Positions 12,201-23,537 of a stretch of 64,000 bases of DNA are shown here, piece after piece. Made by a program: the position numbers and the translations under genes. The stretch comes from Fallopia convolvulus (taxonomy: Eukaryota > Streptophyta > Magnoliopsida > Caryophyllales > Polygonaceae), in the NCBI GenBank assembly GCA_964016875.1, contig OZ024720.1, forward strand, positions 20,773,742-20,837,741, written 5' to 3'. The notes beneath the pieces are model-generated. The model was not told where the DNA came from and did no database searches. It saw only the letters and a list, made by a program, of their open reading frames with translations. Each line of letters starts with the position of its first letter. Within the stretch, counting starts at the first letter, position 1.

Positions 12201-14206
12201 GTTAATCTTCTTGTAAAGATTTCCATGACAATAACAACGAGAAAAGGGGATAGAGGGTCACCATGTCTAAGCCCCCTTCTCCCTGGAAAAAACCCTTTTG
12301 CTTCTCCATTAACAATAATAGAGTAACTAGGCGTAGTAACACACTGCATAATCCATCCAATAATCAAATCTGGGAAGTTCAAAAATCTCATAGCTTCTTC
12401 AAGAAAATCCCAACGAACACAGTCATATGCTTTTTGTAAATCAACTTGCAACATACAACGTGGAGAAACCCCTTTCCTTTCATAACCCTTTACCAGCTCC
12501 TGAGCAACTACCATGTTATGAGAAATATTCCTTCCAGGAACAAAAGCACCTTGTGTCACAGAGACCACACTGTCTAAAAGAGGTCTTATTCTTTCAACAA
12601 GAACTTTCGAGATGATTTTTAGAACCACATTACAGCATGAGATGGGCCTAAAATCCTTGATCAAGAAAGGCTTTTCCACTTTAGGAATTAGGCTCACAAA
12701 AGTTGAGTTGAACTGGCCAAGCAATCTTCCTTTAGCAAAATATTCAAACACAACATTGTAGACATCAGTATGAACTAAGTCCCATCTATCTTTGAAGAAC
12801 AAACTCCCAAACCCATCTGGTCCAGGTGCTCTATTATTCCCAATGTTAAAAACAGCCTTTTTAACAATATCTAGAGTTGGGAGATGACAAAACATATGAA
12901 AATTCTCTGAACCAATTTTATGTCCTCCTAACCCCTGAAACTTGATTGCATCATCATTAGATTCTCTTCCAATCAGCTCTATATAAAAATCCACAATTTC
13001 GGTCACCACTTCATCTCGGGAATCAATTATATTACCAGAGGCGTCTTTTAGTACAAAAATGGAATTTTTTGCCTTCCTACTCTTAATGCCATTGTAAAAC
13101 ATAGATGAAGTTTCCTCACCAAGCTTCAACCAATCCATCTTGGCTTTCTGAGCAAGGAAGCTTTGCAATTGGTCTACTCTAAGCTTAAGCTGAATTTTAG
13201 CCTCCTGAACTGCCTCTTGCTTCTCTCTGTTGAAGAAATCAGCTTGCAAAATTGTATGAGCTTCTTTCAGAAGTTGTGTACTTTCCTCAACCAGTAACTC
13301 TAGACCTCTAAATCTTCCTCTCTGCTATTCTTTTAAACTATTCTTAACAACTTTCAGCTTTTGCATTAATTTGAACTGAGTTGTTCCTGAGCAAGACGTC
13401 TCCCAAGCATTCTTAAACACATCAGCAAAACCTAGTTCTAAAGTCCAGAAGTTCTGGAATCGAAAAGGGATTTTCTTAGCAATTGAAGAAGGATTAATAC
13501 AGCAAATGCCTGGTGAATGATCAGACAATTCTGGATCAGCAAAGAACACGGTTGTCGTAGGAAAATCTTTATGACAATCCTCACTACAAAGAAATCTGTC
13601 CAACTTGCAAGCAATGCTGGCCTTATCCATCTGTTGATTACACTAAGTGTACTTAATCCCAAAATAAGGAATGTCATCCATTTTGAGCTGGTCACAAATC
13701 CTCAATAATTCATCAGTAACACTCTCTCTAGACTTCTTGAAGGATAGCTTTTCAGAGTCATCCATAACACAGTTAAAATCCCCTTGAATAACCCAAGGAA
13801 TAGTTACACCAGCTTTATACTTATTGAGAAGATTCCAAGCAGTCACCCTTCCCGAAGCAGCATTAGAATTATAGAGAATAGAAGCATAAAAGTCCCCTTG
13901 CCCATGCTTACACACCACTTTGCAATGTACTATTTGATATGACACATCCAAAATTGTCACATCAAGAGTGTCTGGATTCCAAGCTAGCCAAATTCTGCCT
14001 TTGGCATTATTAGTACTATTAGTGACAAACTTCCACTGACTAAGTAAACTATAAGCAAAACTAGCTTCTTTGTTCTAAGCAATCTTACTCTCCAGGATAG
14101 GCATAAGACTCAAATTATTCTTCAAAACAAACTTATTTACCATACTAACCTTAGAGTAATCATTACATCCTCTAACATTCCAAAATCCTATCTTGATTTC
14201 TGTCAT
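9251..14206 (-). pseudogene. LINE ORF2: endonuclease and reverse transcriptase
   Basis: ORF2 would nick target DNA and copy LINE RNA into it. On the minus strand an apurinic-type endonuclease comes first, with QGDFNCV near 13785 and SDHSPG near 13505. Next comes the reverse transcriptase: the FRPISCCN region near 12640, DLQKAYDCVRWDF near 12400, GLRHGDPLSPF near 12265 and the catalytic FVDD near 12125. Last is the C-terminal zinc-finger region of plant LINEs (9251-10025), with CALCD and CHLFFHC. Stops near 14075, 13645 and 13327, a frameshift just before FVDD, a further stop near 12050 and the inserted solo LTR at 10016-11544 break it. The start is the ATG at 14204-14206, which overlaps the ORF1 stop as ATGA. 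Confidence 0.85.
10016..11544 (-). mobile_element. Solo Athila-type LTR inside the LINE
   Basis: 1529 bp running, on the sense strand, from TGATAGAGCATATAAG to GTGCTCGTCA, flanked by caagt at 10011-10015 and 11545-11549. LINE ORF2 continues across it. The stretch 11100-11240 matches, in reverse, the Athila-1 LTR near 5640-5785 and 8434-8480, so both belong to the same LTR lineage. No internal part is left, so this is a solo LTR formed by LTR-LTR recombination. Confidence 0.8.
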
Positions 14207-15773
14207 GTTGCCCCATTGGAGAGGTTACTACACCCTCGAGATAAGCCTGAGTATTTGTTCTTCACAACCACGGAAGGAATATTAGTCTTTATCAAGACCC
14301 TCTTCCTTAGATCATACTGGGGAGAAGAAACTGATTTGTTCTTTTTCACTAGCACTTCTTTCCAGTTCTCCTCTTCTACCACTTCCTTTCCTTCCTTTCT
14401 GACCATTATTGGTTGATGAGCTGACTCTTCTTGCTTCTTATTTTCATCCTCCTTTTCCTCTGTTATCTTCTGCTCTATAACTTTAGTTCTATCTTTGGAA
14501 CTCTCCTCCTTAGAGCCAAGATTTTCTTTCTCCAGTTCATGTTCTTCATTAGAGCCTGCCCCAAAATCGAGGTTTTCTTAGGGACCCATATTTTCCTTGG
14601 ATACCTCCTTTGTTGCACAATTTACCCATCAACATTGTGGAGATTACACCTATCTGTACTATGTCCAAATACTCCACAAGACTCACAACTCCAAGGTGCC
14701 CACTCAGTAACCACCTTTTGCCTATACACTGCTCCATCTGGTCCTTCCAATACAACCTCCTTCCTACAAATTTCCTTAGCATCCACCAATACCAAAATTC
14801 TAGCATATGAGACTTTCTTCCTTCCCGCTGTAAAACTGTCCATGCAAACCGGAGACCCTATGATGCTACCAATTACACTTAGCATATGCTTAGAATAGAA
14901 AATTGGGTCCAGATTTGGTAGTTGAAACCAAACAGGAACTTGCTTGAAGCTACTCCAGCTTAAACTCATCCCAGATTCCCATTGGCACAAAGCTAGTGGT
15001 TTAGAACCCTCCACAAACCAAGGATCATTGCACAAAACCCAATCCTTGTCTTCAGTTGAAGTAAACCGTATAATCCAGACACCATTTGACCTCAAGGTTA
15101 CATCAGGACAAGCAACTTTCCAGTTAGCTTTCACAAAAGAGATGAAGTTTTAAGTAGATACATTAGTACCAATTACCCCTCCAATCAGCACTGCTTTCCA
15201 GGCATTCAGTTCAGATTCAACTTCCTCAAGAGTGAACTTATAGACACTCTTGTTCACATTAGGAATGAAATCAAGTTTATTACTATGAACAAACTGACAA
15301 TTCCCTTTCAAGTTTTCACACAAAATAGGGCCAACCCCTTGTGAATTCAATTTTTGCAGATCGAGATCAGAAAAAGCAAGATCCTCTTCCAAATGATCAG
15401 TAAATTCAGTATTAACAACAACCTTTTGTAATTCCTTCTCAACATTCTTCTGGACATCATGATTTTCAGACAATCCACCAGCATCAAGCACCGACTTCTC
15501 ACTAGGGTTTGCATAATTCACAATTGGTTGCTCTAGAACCCGATTCTCATTAATGCTCAAGGGGGAAGTAGATTTCGTACCTGATTCTCCAAATTTTCGC
15601 TCCAACGGTGGAAAATCCGCAGACTCCAGTTCATCCACCTGCCTCCCTTTCCGTCCTCCCTTCCTCGTAATCGTAGGGACCACAACATATTTGTCTTGTT
15701 TTAGTTTTCTCAGGTTATCAATAATAGTCCTCGTCAACACTCCCTTCGCCGGATTGTTCGCCGGAGATGCCAT
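14203..15773 (-). pseudogene. LINE ORF1: DUF4283-type protein with CCHC zinc knuckle
   Basis: ORF1 proteins of plant L1 elements bind the element RNA. The likely start is the methionine of MASPANNPAKG at 15773; an earlier in-frame Met lies partly in the target duplication and so cannot be original. The DUF4283-like core (WVLCNDPWFVEG ... VWFQLPNLDP) lies at about 14830-15070. The knuckle CESCGVFGHSTDRC is near 14650-14690. A stop at 15150-15152 and a frameshift near 14620 break the frame. The last part ends at the TGA (14203-14205) that overlaps the ORF2 ATG by four bases. Confidence 0.75.
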
Positions 15774-16453
15774 AGGCGATCGGATTTGACAAACGTACCG
15801 AGCACACTTTTCAATTTCGCAATCGCCTAGACAGCTGAAGAGAGTCAACTAGGGTTTGTTGTTATTGAATCTATTGCTAGATCTAGAGTGTTACTGGTTG
15901 AGCATCTCTAGTTCATAGTAGCAACTGTATCGTACTAGTATCTGGTCGTGCTAGTCTTATGCAGAAGAGATTTGATTTATATTCTAGGGTAAAAGCTGGT
16001 TGTTTTATGCTAGAATTGTATCCAACTATATTCCTATCCTTATTGCTGCTATTAAACTGAATCATTAATGGTTTCATGGTTGTTTAATTAGTTAGAACTA
16101 ATAGTATCTGGTTGTGCTGTTAGTTAGAATTGAAAAGGAATTGGAAAATCCATTGCATGAGATATTGAGGTGAAATCAATAATCAACTTGTCATACGATT
16201 GTGGATATTTGTTTGCCTAAGCTATCTTCTTAATTATTGTTTTTCATAATCTTTTATTACTTTGTTAGTTTTGCATTCTTAGTTTTAGTTTAATTCACAA
16301 AAACCCGTTAGTTACTTGTTTGACACAAAACTCATACAAAACGATAAATCTGTCTTCTTGTGGATTTGAACCGGACTTCCTAAAGACTACGGTTCTTAGT
16401 TAGTTTGGATTATCTTGCATAGCCGTGAATTGCACGACCATTTCACGCCTATC

Positions 16454-17011
16454 AGCGACGCCACTAAGTCATTTAAAAGCTCTCGAATGCAAAAGCACCA
16501 GATCCAAAAAGGGAAAGTGAGAAAGCGAGAGCTAGAGCTTATCATGTGAAGACGACGATCGAGAATTAAAAGAAAGAAGTTCCGTGACCAAGCAATGGAG
16601 ATTGCGTGAAGATCGCCATCGACTTGGAGAGTTGGTTCCTGTGCTAAAGGGAACTGCACAAGAACGAGTAAGGTTTACTATCTATATTCGATTGTGTTTA
16701 GATCTAAGAACCACCATGACTTAATCGTTAGTATTGTTTGTGAGTGGGATTGCGAACAATAGAGATGTTCGACTTTGTATTGTGTATCTTGAGATCTATC
16801 AATAGATATATAGTGTGTGTTCAAAATCCTCCAAGGGAGGTAGAGGTTTACTCTCCAGCTAGTTGGTTGTAGAGGTTCCTCTATAAGGAACCGTGCCCTT
16901 GTCTCTGTTTTATATTTTACTTTCTGTATTGCTTTATTCAGCTGCGTAAGGGAACTATTACTGGATCAGTTCTCGAACTTTTCTTACTAACACAGATCTA
17001 CGATCCTACAC
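16454..17011 (+). mobile_element. Decayed copia LTR (3' part)
   Basis: The stretch 16820-16890 (gaggtagaggtttac, agttggttgtagaggttcctctata) matches the copia LTRs at 21995-22060. The end ACGATCCTACA at about 17001-17011 corresponds to the LTR end GATCCAACA at 33213-33221. Its left part is cut by the Athila-1 3' LTR at 16453. No coding part is seen. It is clearly older than the copies further right, judging by the many differences. Confidence 0.6.
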
Positions 17012-17625
17012 TAATGCAATGTCAGACCGGGCCTAATCTAAGGCAACAAAATCTCGCAGTAAATCGATCTCTTTTGTACACAAAGATGGATCGGAATTAA
17101 CTAGCTTGTAAATCTCTTCGATCTTTTTTGTGTACTTCACTTTTGGTACTTTGTAATAAAAAAAAATTAAGTTAAGTTTTTAATTAACAAGTAAAGACTT
17201 GTATTCAGTGGGAATACATTTGATTACCATGTTGTTCTATTAGTGTGGGCTAGTAGCAATTAATTAGTTAGTGGCTATCTATATTTCAAATAACTTGATC
17301 TTTTACTTGCGTGAGCCTAGGCATTTTCCATTATCGTATAAAGCAATCTCCAGTACTCGTTACCTTGTTTGTTCCTAAAACACACTAGTAATAGACTAAT
17401 AGACAACACAAAAAATTGCACAACGTACACCAAACAACATCTAGAAAGAAGAAAAAAAAGAGTTGAAATTGTATTTTAAAAATGTGTTTTCTACCTAATA
17501 TCATATTTGCTACATTTGTCATCATCAGACGCAGTAATGACCACACTTGTAGATAGACAGCACAAAATTGCACAGCGTACACATTACAGCATATATAATT
17601 ACACAAATAATGAGCCAAGAAATTC
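17012..17625. other. Spacer downstream of the AVT6-like gene
   Basis: AT-rich sequence with no gene or repeat I can name. The part next to the stop codon at 17626 should hold the 3' untranslated region of the transporter. A near-duplicate phrase (cacaaaattgcacagcgtacac at about 17560 and a similar one near 17405) shows a small internal duplication of roughly 150 bp spacing. Confidence 0.5.
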
Positions 17626-20159
17626 CTATGAACTGCTTCCTCCCAAGTTATAAACATTAGTTGCAATGGCTATTGTGCTTGTCACCACTGCCAAAGCTAC
17701 CATTATCACAGCAATCGCTTTGTCTCGCCTTGTCGATATCCCATGTATATCCCTGCCATCAGCCAAACAGAACACCATATTCATCAAGTTGGAAACTTGC
17801 CCTTTCAATATTTGATAAACAAGTATATATCCAAAACTTATAAGCTATAGTCAAATAAAACTTGTCACAAACATCTTGGCCTAAAAGATACGTATTGTAA
17901 TGATCAAATGTAATTGTCAAATGAGTTTTCGACATAACGATAACAGGAAACACTATCCTACTAGAGTTTGCAGGTAACATAGCTTTTTACCAAAAAAAAA
18001 AAAATGTTATAACTAGGGAAATGTAATTATCAAATGGTCTGCCAAACAAAGCCTTAGTCAAAACAGAAGAGATTGTATTACCTTAAGATGATGGCAGCAG
18101 GGAAAATGAAGGCCAAGCAAACTGCTGTAGTTGAGCCAATGAACTGAAAAAAATACCATATGTTTGGAATGGCAATGGCAGCTAGGTAGGTAACCAAAAC
18201 GAGCACGAAAGTAATGCACACGAATCTCTTGTTGTCGTCTGCCAAAATACGCTTCCTTGGGAAGAGAAACTCGTCTATGTTTGATCTTAATGAGAAGTTG
18301 ATCAAAGGAAACACCAAAACCAAGTGAAGAGCGTAGCTCAGCCTAACGGTGTCATTAAGCAAGAAGCCAATCTTTGAATCAGCTGAACTCTTGTCAAAAT
18401 TGACCAATATATCGGCCATGATAGAGTCTCCAAATAGAAGGTAACCGAAGAACCCAACAGAGAAGTATATTGAAGTGCAAAGTACGAGTGAGATTCGAAC
18501 TGCTTGTACCATATCAGATGGCTTGTTGAGCTCTGATGCAATAGGGTGAACTGCAAATTCAGTAAAGATATATGTTAACTTTTATATTTTGAAATTAATT
18601 AGTAAGTAAAAGGAAGTTTAAATAGATATGATATTTGGTGGTCGGTTGTCTCACCGTTGAAGTGAAATGTGAAGGCGGTGACAATGACTGGGATGGTGGT
18701 AAAGAGGTTGAAAAAGGAAGTTTGCTTGTTGAATTCGGGTAGGAGTTTCGGGTTTTCGGTTTTGCCTTGCAAGAGCGCGGTGATTGCCATGAATATGCTG
18801 ATGATGACGAATATTAGAGCTAGGAGAACTGCTATTGCTGAGGTGAACCACAATGAATCTGGTAATATTAACAAGCCCACATTCAAAAATAAGTGTTAGT
18901 GCTCAAAATTCCACATAGAACTAGCATATATGTTTTCGGAAATTGTTTATTCATCCATATGTTATAATGCATTAAATGGTGCGACCTGAACAAAACTACT
19001 TACCAACGCGGCGTAGAAAGGCAAGAGGCAACAAAACGAAGACGACCATGAAAAGAAGAGCGTAGGCGCGAGCATTCCACCACTCGTACCCGAACCATTC
19101 TTGCAATATTCCCATGTGGTCTTGGTTTCCTGATACCACATCTCCTGCAATATGAATTTCAGGATTAGGAATAGGATATGATGATGCTTGTCAATATTAT
19201 CTACTTAGAACAAACGTTTAAATACAAAATATGTAGTTTTGTTTTTTGGTAAACATACAAAATATGTAGTTAATCTAGCAAATAATTGCATATCTATTAA
19301 TAATTAAAGATAAAGATAAATTAATACATCATTATCTTGATCGAAAGAACAATAATTAACTTTCTTCTATCCTATGTCCTTAGAAATTAAAATATAAATT
19401 TAGAAAAAAATTTATATGAGATCCTAAATTAAGAGTTCTAACAAATACAGAGTAGTGTGTAGATTTGGCTTAGGCATAATAATATAACATTTTCTAACAT
19501 TTGTAGCTAGAAATCATCAATTCATCACATACTCCACTAATTAAGATGAATCTGTATAGAGTATAGACTAGTTTAGAAAGCTATCTCAATCGATAATCTT
19601 GATCAAATTGATCACAAACAATACGATAATCTATAAACTTTTTTTTTTTTTTGAATCTATCCTTAATTATGAGTAGGGGGAGCAGAGAAGATCAAACTTA
19701 TAACAATGCACGATCCAACTCTTAATTGCAAAATTAAAAGCACCAATTACCTATAATAATGAGGTAGACGATCAAACAACCCCAAGTAGTGATAATCACA
19801 GAAATCTGGACGAGAGCAGATCCCAGCCGTCCAAACGACTCCCCCATGACGCCTGCGTACGTCCGCGAAACACCGGATTGCGTGAAGCGGAGCAAGAACT
19901 CCACCGAGATGTCCGTCAGCAGAGCGATCACCACCACCATCGCGAACGCCGGCGCAACCCCCAGCACCTTCAGCGTCGCCGGAATCGACATGATTCCGGC
20001 GCCGATTATGCTGGTCGACACGTTGAACACCGCCCCCGCCACCGACGACGGCGCCGTCGGCTTCTTCTTCTCGTCACTCCCTCCGCTCCACCGGATCGGA
20101 TCCACTTCCGGAAGGAGCGGCGCTGTGGCGTGGGAGTTGCAGGATGCCGCCGGTTTCAT
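17626..20159 (-). CDS. Amino-acid transporter, AVT6 type (AAAP/SLC38-like family)
   Basis: Five coding exons on the minus strand: 19751-20159, 19004-19144, 18655-18858, 18082-18550 and 17626-17752. All four introns have GT-AG ends, phases agree and the sum is 1350 bp, giving 449 aa, close to the 435-460 aa of Arabidopsis AVT6 proteins. The family consists of proton-coupled amino-acid transporters; AVT6 members are placed on the vacuolar or other membranes. Visible marks are the first-helix motif GAVFNVSTSIIGAGIMSIPA, the loop LQEWFGYEWWN, FTFHFNVHPI across the exon 3/4 joint, FGYLLFGDSIMADILVNFD, and FIFPAAIILRDIHG across the last joint. About ten to eleven hydrophobic segments are seen. The reading resembles the AVT6C/AVT6D branch most. 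The frame is intact. It is the only host gene seen, lying between two retrotransposon clusters. Confidence 0.93.
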
Positions 20160-20345
20160 GTTATCGGCCGCCGTTGGCGTTGGGAAATTGGAAGGCGGTG
20201 TAGCGCGCTCTGATTGGTGAGATTTAAGTTTTTATTTTGGTTGTCGCCTTCTTCATAAAGTGGGGTTTTATTGCCGGAGGACTGTATTTAAATATTAATG
20301 GAACGCGAAATTTCATATTAGGACCTCTTTTCTGAGTATTTACAA
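20160..20345 (-). promoter_or_regulatory. Upstream region of the AVT6-like gene
   Basis: A TATA-like TATTTAAATA lies at 20285-20294, about 125 bp before the start codon at 20159, a fitting place for the core promoter with a 5' untranslated region of about 90 bases. The motif reads the same on both strands. A CCAAT motif lies between it and the ATG (about 20210). The transcription start is not determined. Confidence 0.4.
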
Positions 20346-20439
20346 ATGAGGACTATAGATAAGATTGTGCACTTGTGTGTGACTCATTTTTTTTTTTTGT
20401 TCATTACCACCCCAGTTCAGCGGAGAGTTTTGCTCCATC

Positions 20440-20605
20440 AAACGCTTACGTTTGGAGTTCGAGTCTCGCGAAGGCCCCTTTATTTTGGGTGGGATCTGCT
20501 CTCCCAACAAGTTCATTTCTCTTCCACTGAGAATCGAACACTCGACCTCAATGAAAGGAAGCGTAGTCCTTCCCACTACGCTACATGCTTGTTGGTACTT
20601 GTATA
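20440..20605 (-). repeat. tRNA-derived SINE-like repeat
   Basis: On the minus strand an A-box-like TAGCGTAGTGGGAAGG (about 20568-20583) is followed by a B-box-like TGTTCGATTCTC (about 20528-20540). The far end carries a second TTCGAGTC motif on the plus strand near 20457. Box spacing is tRNA-like, but there is no full tRNA fold. It lies about 300 bp upstream of the AVT6-like start codon. Confidence 0.45.
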
Positions 20606-21194
20606 AAATTAGTCAGTGTTACTCCCTCAGTTAAATTTATTACTCTTAACTTAATTTTTTATTTGATACTCCTATATTTTAATGTATTTTTTCCATAATA
20701 TTTATACAAACTGAAAATATTTACATAAATTTATAATATTAAGTGAAAGATTTTAATAAGAGTGATGAACTGATGATACTGCTTTTTGAGTTACCCATGC
20801 ATCTAATTGAATGGAAAGTTCGGAAGGCACATTATTGAGGCACTTGCATTTTATGCGGCCCCGGTGAACTAAAAACGTTACAATATAATACGAGTAATGA
20901 ACATGGACTTAATTAGGGGCTAAGTGGGGTGCAAAATGATGGAATGTATCTAGACGTAATTTGAGCTGGAAACAGCAGTAGTCAAATACTCAAATCCGAG
21001 TAGGACTGTAGGAGATCTACAAACTGATTCATGCTTTCGCGTGCCAAGCAAATAAGACAACGAGGGTTAAATCGGAAACGTATGATTCAAAATGTTTTAA
21101 TGGTAAGTTTATGAATTTAATTACGTATTGGATTGCGAAACAAAAGTATGCTATGGCTGGGTAGTTCTAAGTGTTTGATCCAAGAGCATCTTGA
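20606..21194. other. Spacer between the SINE-like repeat and the outer copia element
   Basis: AT-rich sequence without an open frame or repeat that I can identify. It probably belongs to the host locus upstream of the transporter. Confidence 0.4.
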
Positions 21195-21652
21195 TGTTGG
21201 GACAGTGTTGCAAACTCTGGTTCCACAACATCCGTACAGCGATATTATCTCCAGTTTTTATAATCCCAAACGTCATATGAAAATTAATGTTTACATTTAA
21301 AGTATTTCAAGGGAACTCTAAGATTAACAAAGACTCTCTAGAAGAACACAAAAGGAACTCAGGATTACATGAAAGCGACTTCCTATCAAAGGAACTCGGA
21401 AGAGAGCAGTTCCCCGCATATGGGAACTCACATAGACAAGACCGTGCAGTGCAAATCGCGGGATCCTGTCTTCGACAAAACAGAGGCACGGTCTGAGGAA
21501 CAGACTGGGACGAGTGATCCAACGATCCGATTGATATTTGAAGTTGACTAAGTTCAAATCAAGTCACATGTGAAGGTTGTATAAGTTGGCTTGAAAGACG
21601 ATGGTATTTTGGACAACATGAAAATGAAGATCTCAGCCCAAGTTCAAATGAC

Positions 21653-21660
21653 TATATAAA
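21653..21660 (+). promoter_or_regulatory. TATA box of the outer copia LTR
   Basis: TATATAAA lies in the middle of the LTR, where plant copia promoters start transcription some 30 bp downstream. An AATAAA signal follows at about 21973, as expected for the R region. A CACATGTG E-box lies near 21565 upstream. Confidence 0.6.
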
Positions 21661-22072
21661 CCAATGAATAATGCTTGGTATAAGTACTTCTCCCAGAACT
21701 CAAAAATCAACAAAGAAGCAAGAAAGACGTTGAGAACGTGAAGAGAAGTCCCCGACAACGAGTGTTCGATCTCGACGACGGGAAATCCAAGTTCCCAGGA
21801 GTAATGGAACTGTGACAGTAAGCTCAAGGTGTAAGGTTCGATTTATTTGTGTTTAGTTGAGTTGTTCGCTTAGGAACTAGGTTGAGAAGACTTGCTAGTG
21901 TTGCTAGAGTTAAGAAGAACTGTTAGGAACAGAGAAGTGTAAGTCTTTCATGTTCTAACTAGGGAACAATCAATAAAACAAGTAGATCATTCAAAATCTT
22001 CCAAGTGGAGGTAGAGGTTTACCCACACAACTAGTTGGTTGTCGTGGGGTTCCTCTATAAAGGAACTGTGTC

Positions 22073-23132
22073 TGTTGGATCGTAAACTGTTAGCAAAGAG
22101 CTTGAGAACTGGCAATTAAGCTGTTCCCAAGGCAGCGGAAGTAAACATTTCGTAAGTATTAAAAACAGTAAAGAACGCACTTCCCTTATAGAGGAACCCC
22201 ACTACAACCAACTAGTTGTATGGGTAAACCTCTACGTCCGCTTGGAGGATTTTGAATGACTTACTTATATTGATTGCTTTGTTCCTTAGTTACAACAGTC
22301 GGATTCACACTTCTCTGTTCCTACGAGTTCTTCCTAACTCTAGCAACACCAGTAAATCCTCTCAACTGAGTTCCTAAGCTCACAACAGCAAAATACAAAT
22401 AACTCAAACCTTACACCGACTTCTCAGTTCCCTTGCTCCTGGGAACTTCGGCTTCACCGTCGTTGAGATCACACACTCGCCGGCGGGGACTTCTCTTCCT
22501 TTTCTTTCTTTTCTCTGATGTGGGTGTTTGTGAGTTCTGGGAGAAGTACTCAATCCGAGTACTATTCATTTGGCTTTATAATCCAGGTGAGCTTAGGCAG
22601 TCGCATCTTTCGTTTGTGTCCAAAATGCCCTTTGCTTGATGCCCAAGTTGTACTTTCTTCACATGTGACTTTGGTTTGAACTAGGTCAACTTCTTGGATC
22701 AATCGGACCGTTGGATGAAGCGTGACAGTCTGATCCTCAGACTGTTCCTTTGGGCTGTCCAAGACAGAATCCCGCGATCTGCGCTGAACGGTCGTTGTCC
22801 TCACATGTGAGTTCCCATGTGATGGGAACTGTCTTGTTCAGAGTTCCCTTGATGGAAACTCTTCATCGTTGTAAGCTTGTGTTCTCTTGATCGTTTCTGG
22901 GAGTTCCCATTTCATGGGAACTTTCTTCTTCAGAGTTCCCTTGGTGGAAACTCTATATTGTGAGCTTCTGTGGCTTTTGCTCATTCATGGGCGTTCTTGG
23001 CTGTACCTGTGTTCCTTAGAAATACTTGAACAAACCACATTAGTTCCTTATGGTGATTGTCATTATCAAAACTCGGAGAATGACATCGTTGATCCGTTGT
23101 TTAGAACCAGAGGTCCCAACAACGTCCCAACA
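22073..23132 (-). repeat. 3' LTR of the inner copia element
   Basis: On the sense strand it runs TGTTGGGACG ... GATCCAACA. It carries a tandem pair of roughly 90-bp repeats (about 22805-22985) with two inverted repeats: GTTCCCAT and ATGGGAAC separated by three bases at 22811-22829 and 22903-22921. CACATGTG E-boxes lie at 22660-22667 and 22802-22809. A TATAAAG box is present on the minus strand near 22575. Confidence 0.9.
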
Positions 23133-23146
23133 ATTTCCCCCTTTTT
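23133..23146 (-). other. Polypurine tract of the inner copia element
   Basis: Read on the minus strand: AAAAAGGGGGAAAT directly before the LTR start TGTTGGGAC. This is the primer site for second-strand synthesis. Confidence 0.75.
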
Positions 23147-23537
23147 GATGATGACAAACCCATCACAAAATATGCAAGTATTTCAATGAATGATTTGCTG
23201 ATGAGTTCCTAAGTAAGATTTTGGGAAGTCACTTCTAGGGAAACAATTAGATTTAGGGAGCCACTTCTGGTGAGACACTTAGTTCTTACTTAGCTTTTTA
23301 TGCAGTTGTTCCCCCTTAGCTTATGCGTGTTCTGTGATAACTTAAACTTTTAACTCATCTCGTATTTTTTGTCTTTCCCTCTTTTGACATCATCGAAAAC
23401 AAGCAAAGCAATAATAAGGAAGAAAGGAACACGCAATCAAATTAGAAACCAGTTCATTACTTAAGAAAATATGTGCAAGGGGAACTCAAGTACAATTTTG
23501 TGGTCATTTTTGGATTAAGGGAAAAAGAAAGAAGAGA

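Larger units (their letters stand above)
8885..15844 (-). mobile_element. L1-type LINE, full length, decayed
   Basis: Minus-strand LINE flanked by the 16-bp duplication tcaactagggtttgtt at 8869-8884 and 15845-15860. The order on the minus strand is: short 5' UTR, ORF1 (RNA-binding type with CCHC knuckle), ORF2 (endonuclease, reverse transcriptase, C-terminal zinc-finger region), 3' UTR with a short A-run. A solo Athila-type LTR (10016-11544) sits inside ORF2. Without it the LINE is about 5.4 kb, a normal full length for plant L1 elements. Several stops and frameshifts make it inactive. Confidence 0.9.
5441..16453 (+). mobile_element. Athila-1: 3' LTR, split by two later insertions
   Basis: The LTR starts TGATAGC after the polypurine tract and ends GCCTATCA at 16453. 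Its pieces are 5441-5785, 8434-8884 and 15861-16453, about 1.39 kb when put together. A family-B solo LTR (5786-8428) and a LINE (8885-15844) interrupt it, each with a clean target duplication. The right-hand end is nearly the same as 4041-4270, which proves the pairing with the 5' LTR. The whole element lacks gag and pol, so it is non-autonomous. Its right flank is a decayed copia LTR. Confidence 0.8.

Noticed and set aside
14431..14898. A 155-aa plus-strand frame in the LINE
   Set aside because: It lies opposite the ORF1 knuckle region, which is clearly coding on the minus strand.
19789..20220. 143-aa and 111-aa open frames on the plus strand over exon 1 of the transporter
   Set aside because: They are shadows of a GC-rich exon; the minus strand encodes a well-known family with correct splice sites.
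22801..22980. CRISPR-like array from repeated GTTCCC...GGGAAC motifs
   Set aside because: Plant nuclear DNA, only two unequal units within an LTR, no leader or cas genes. They are U3 repeats.
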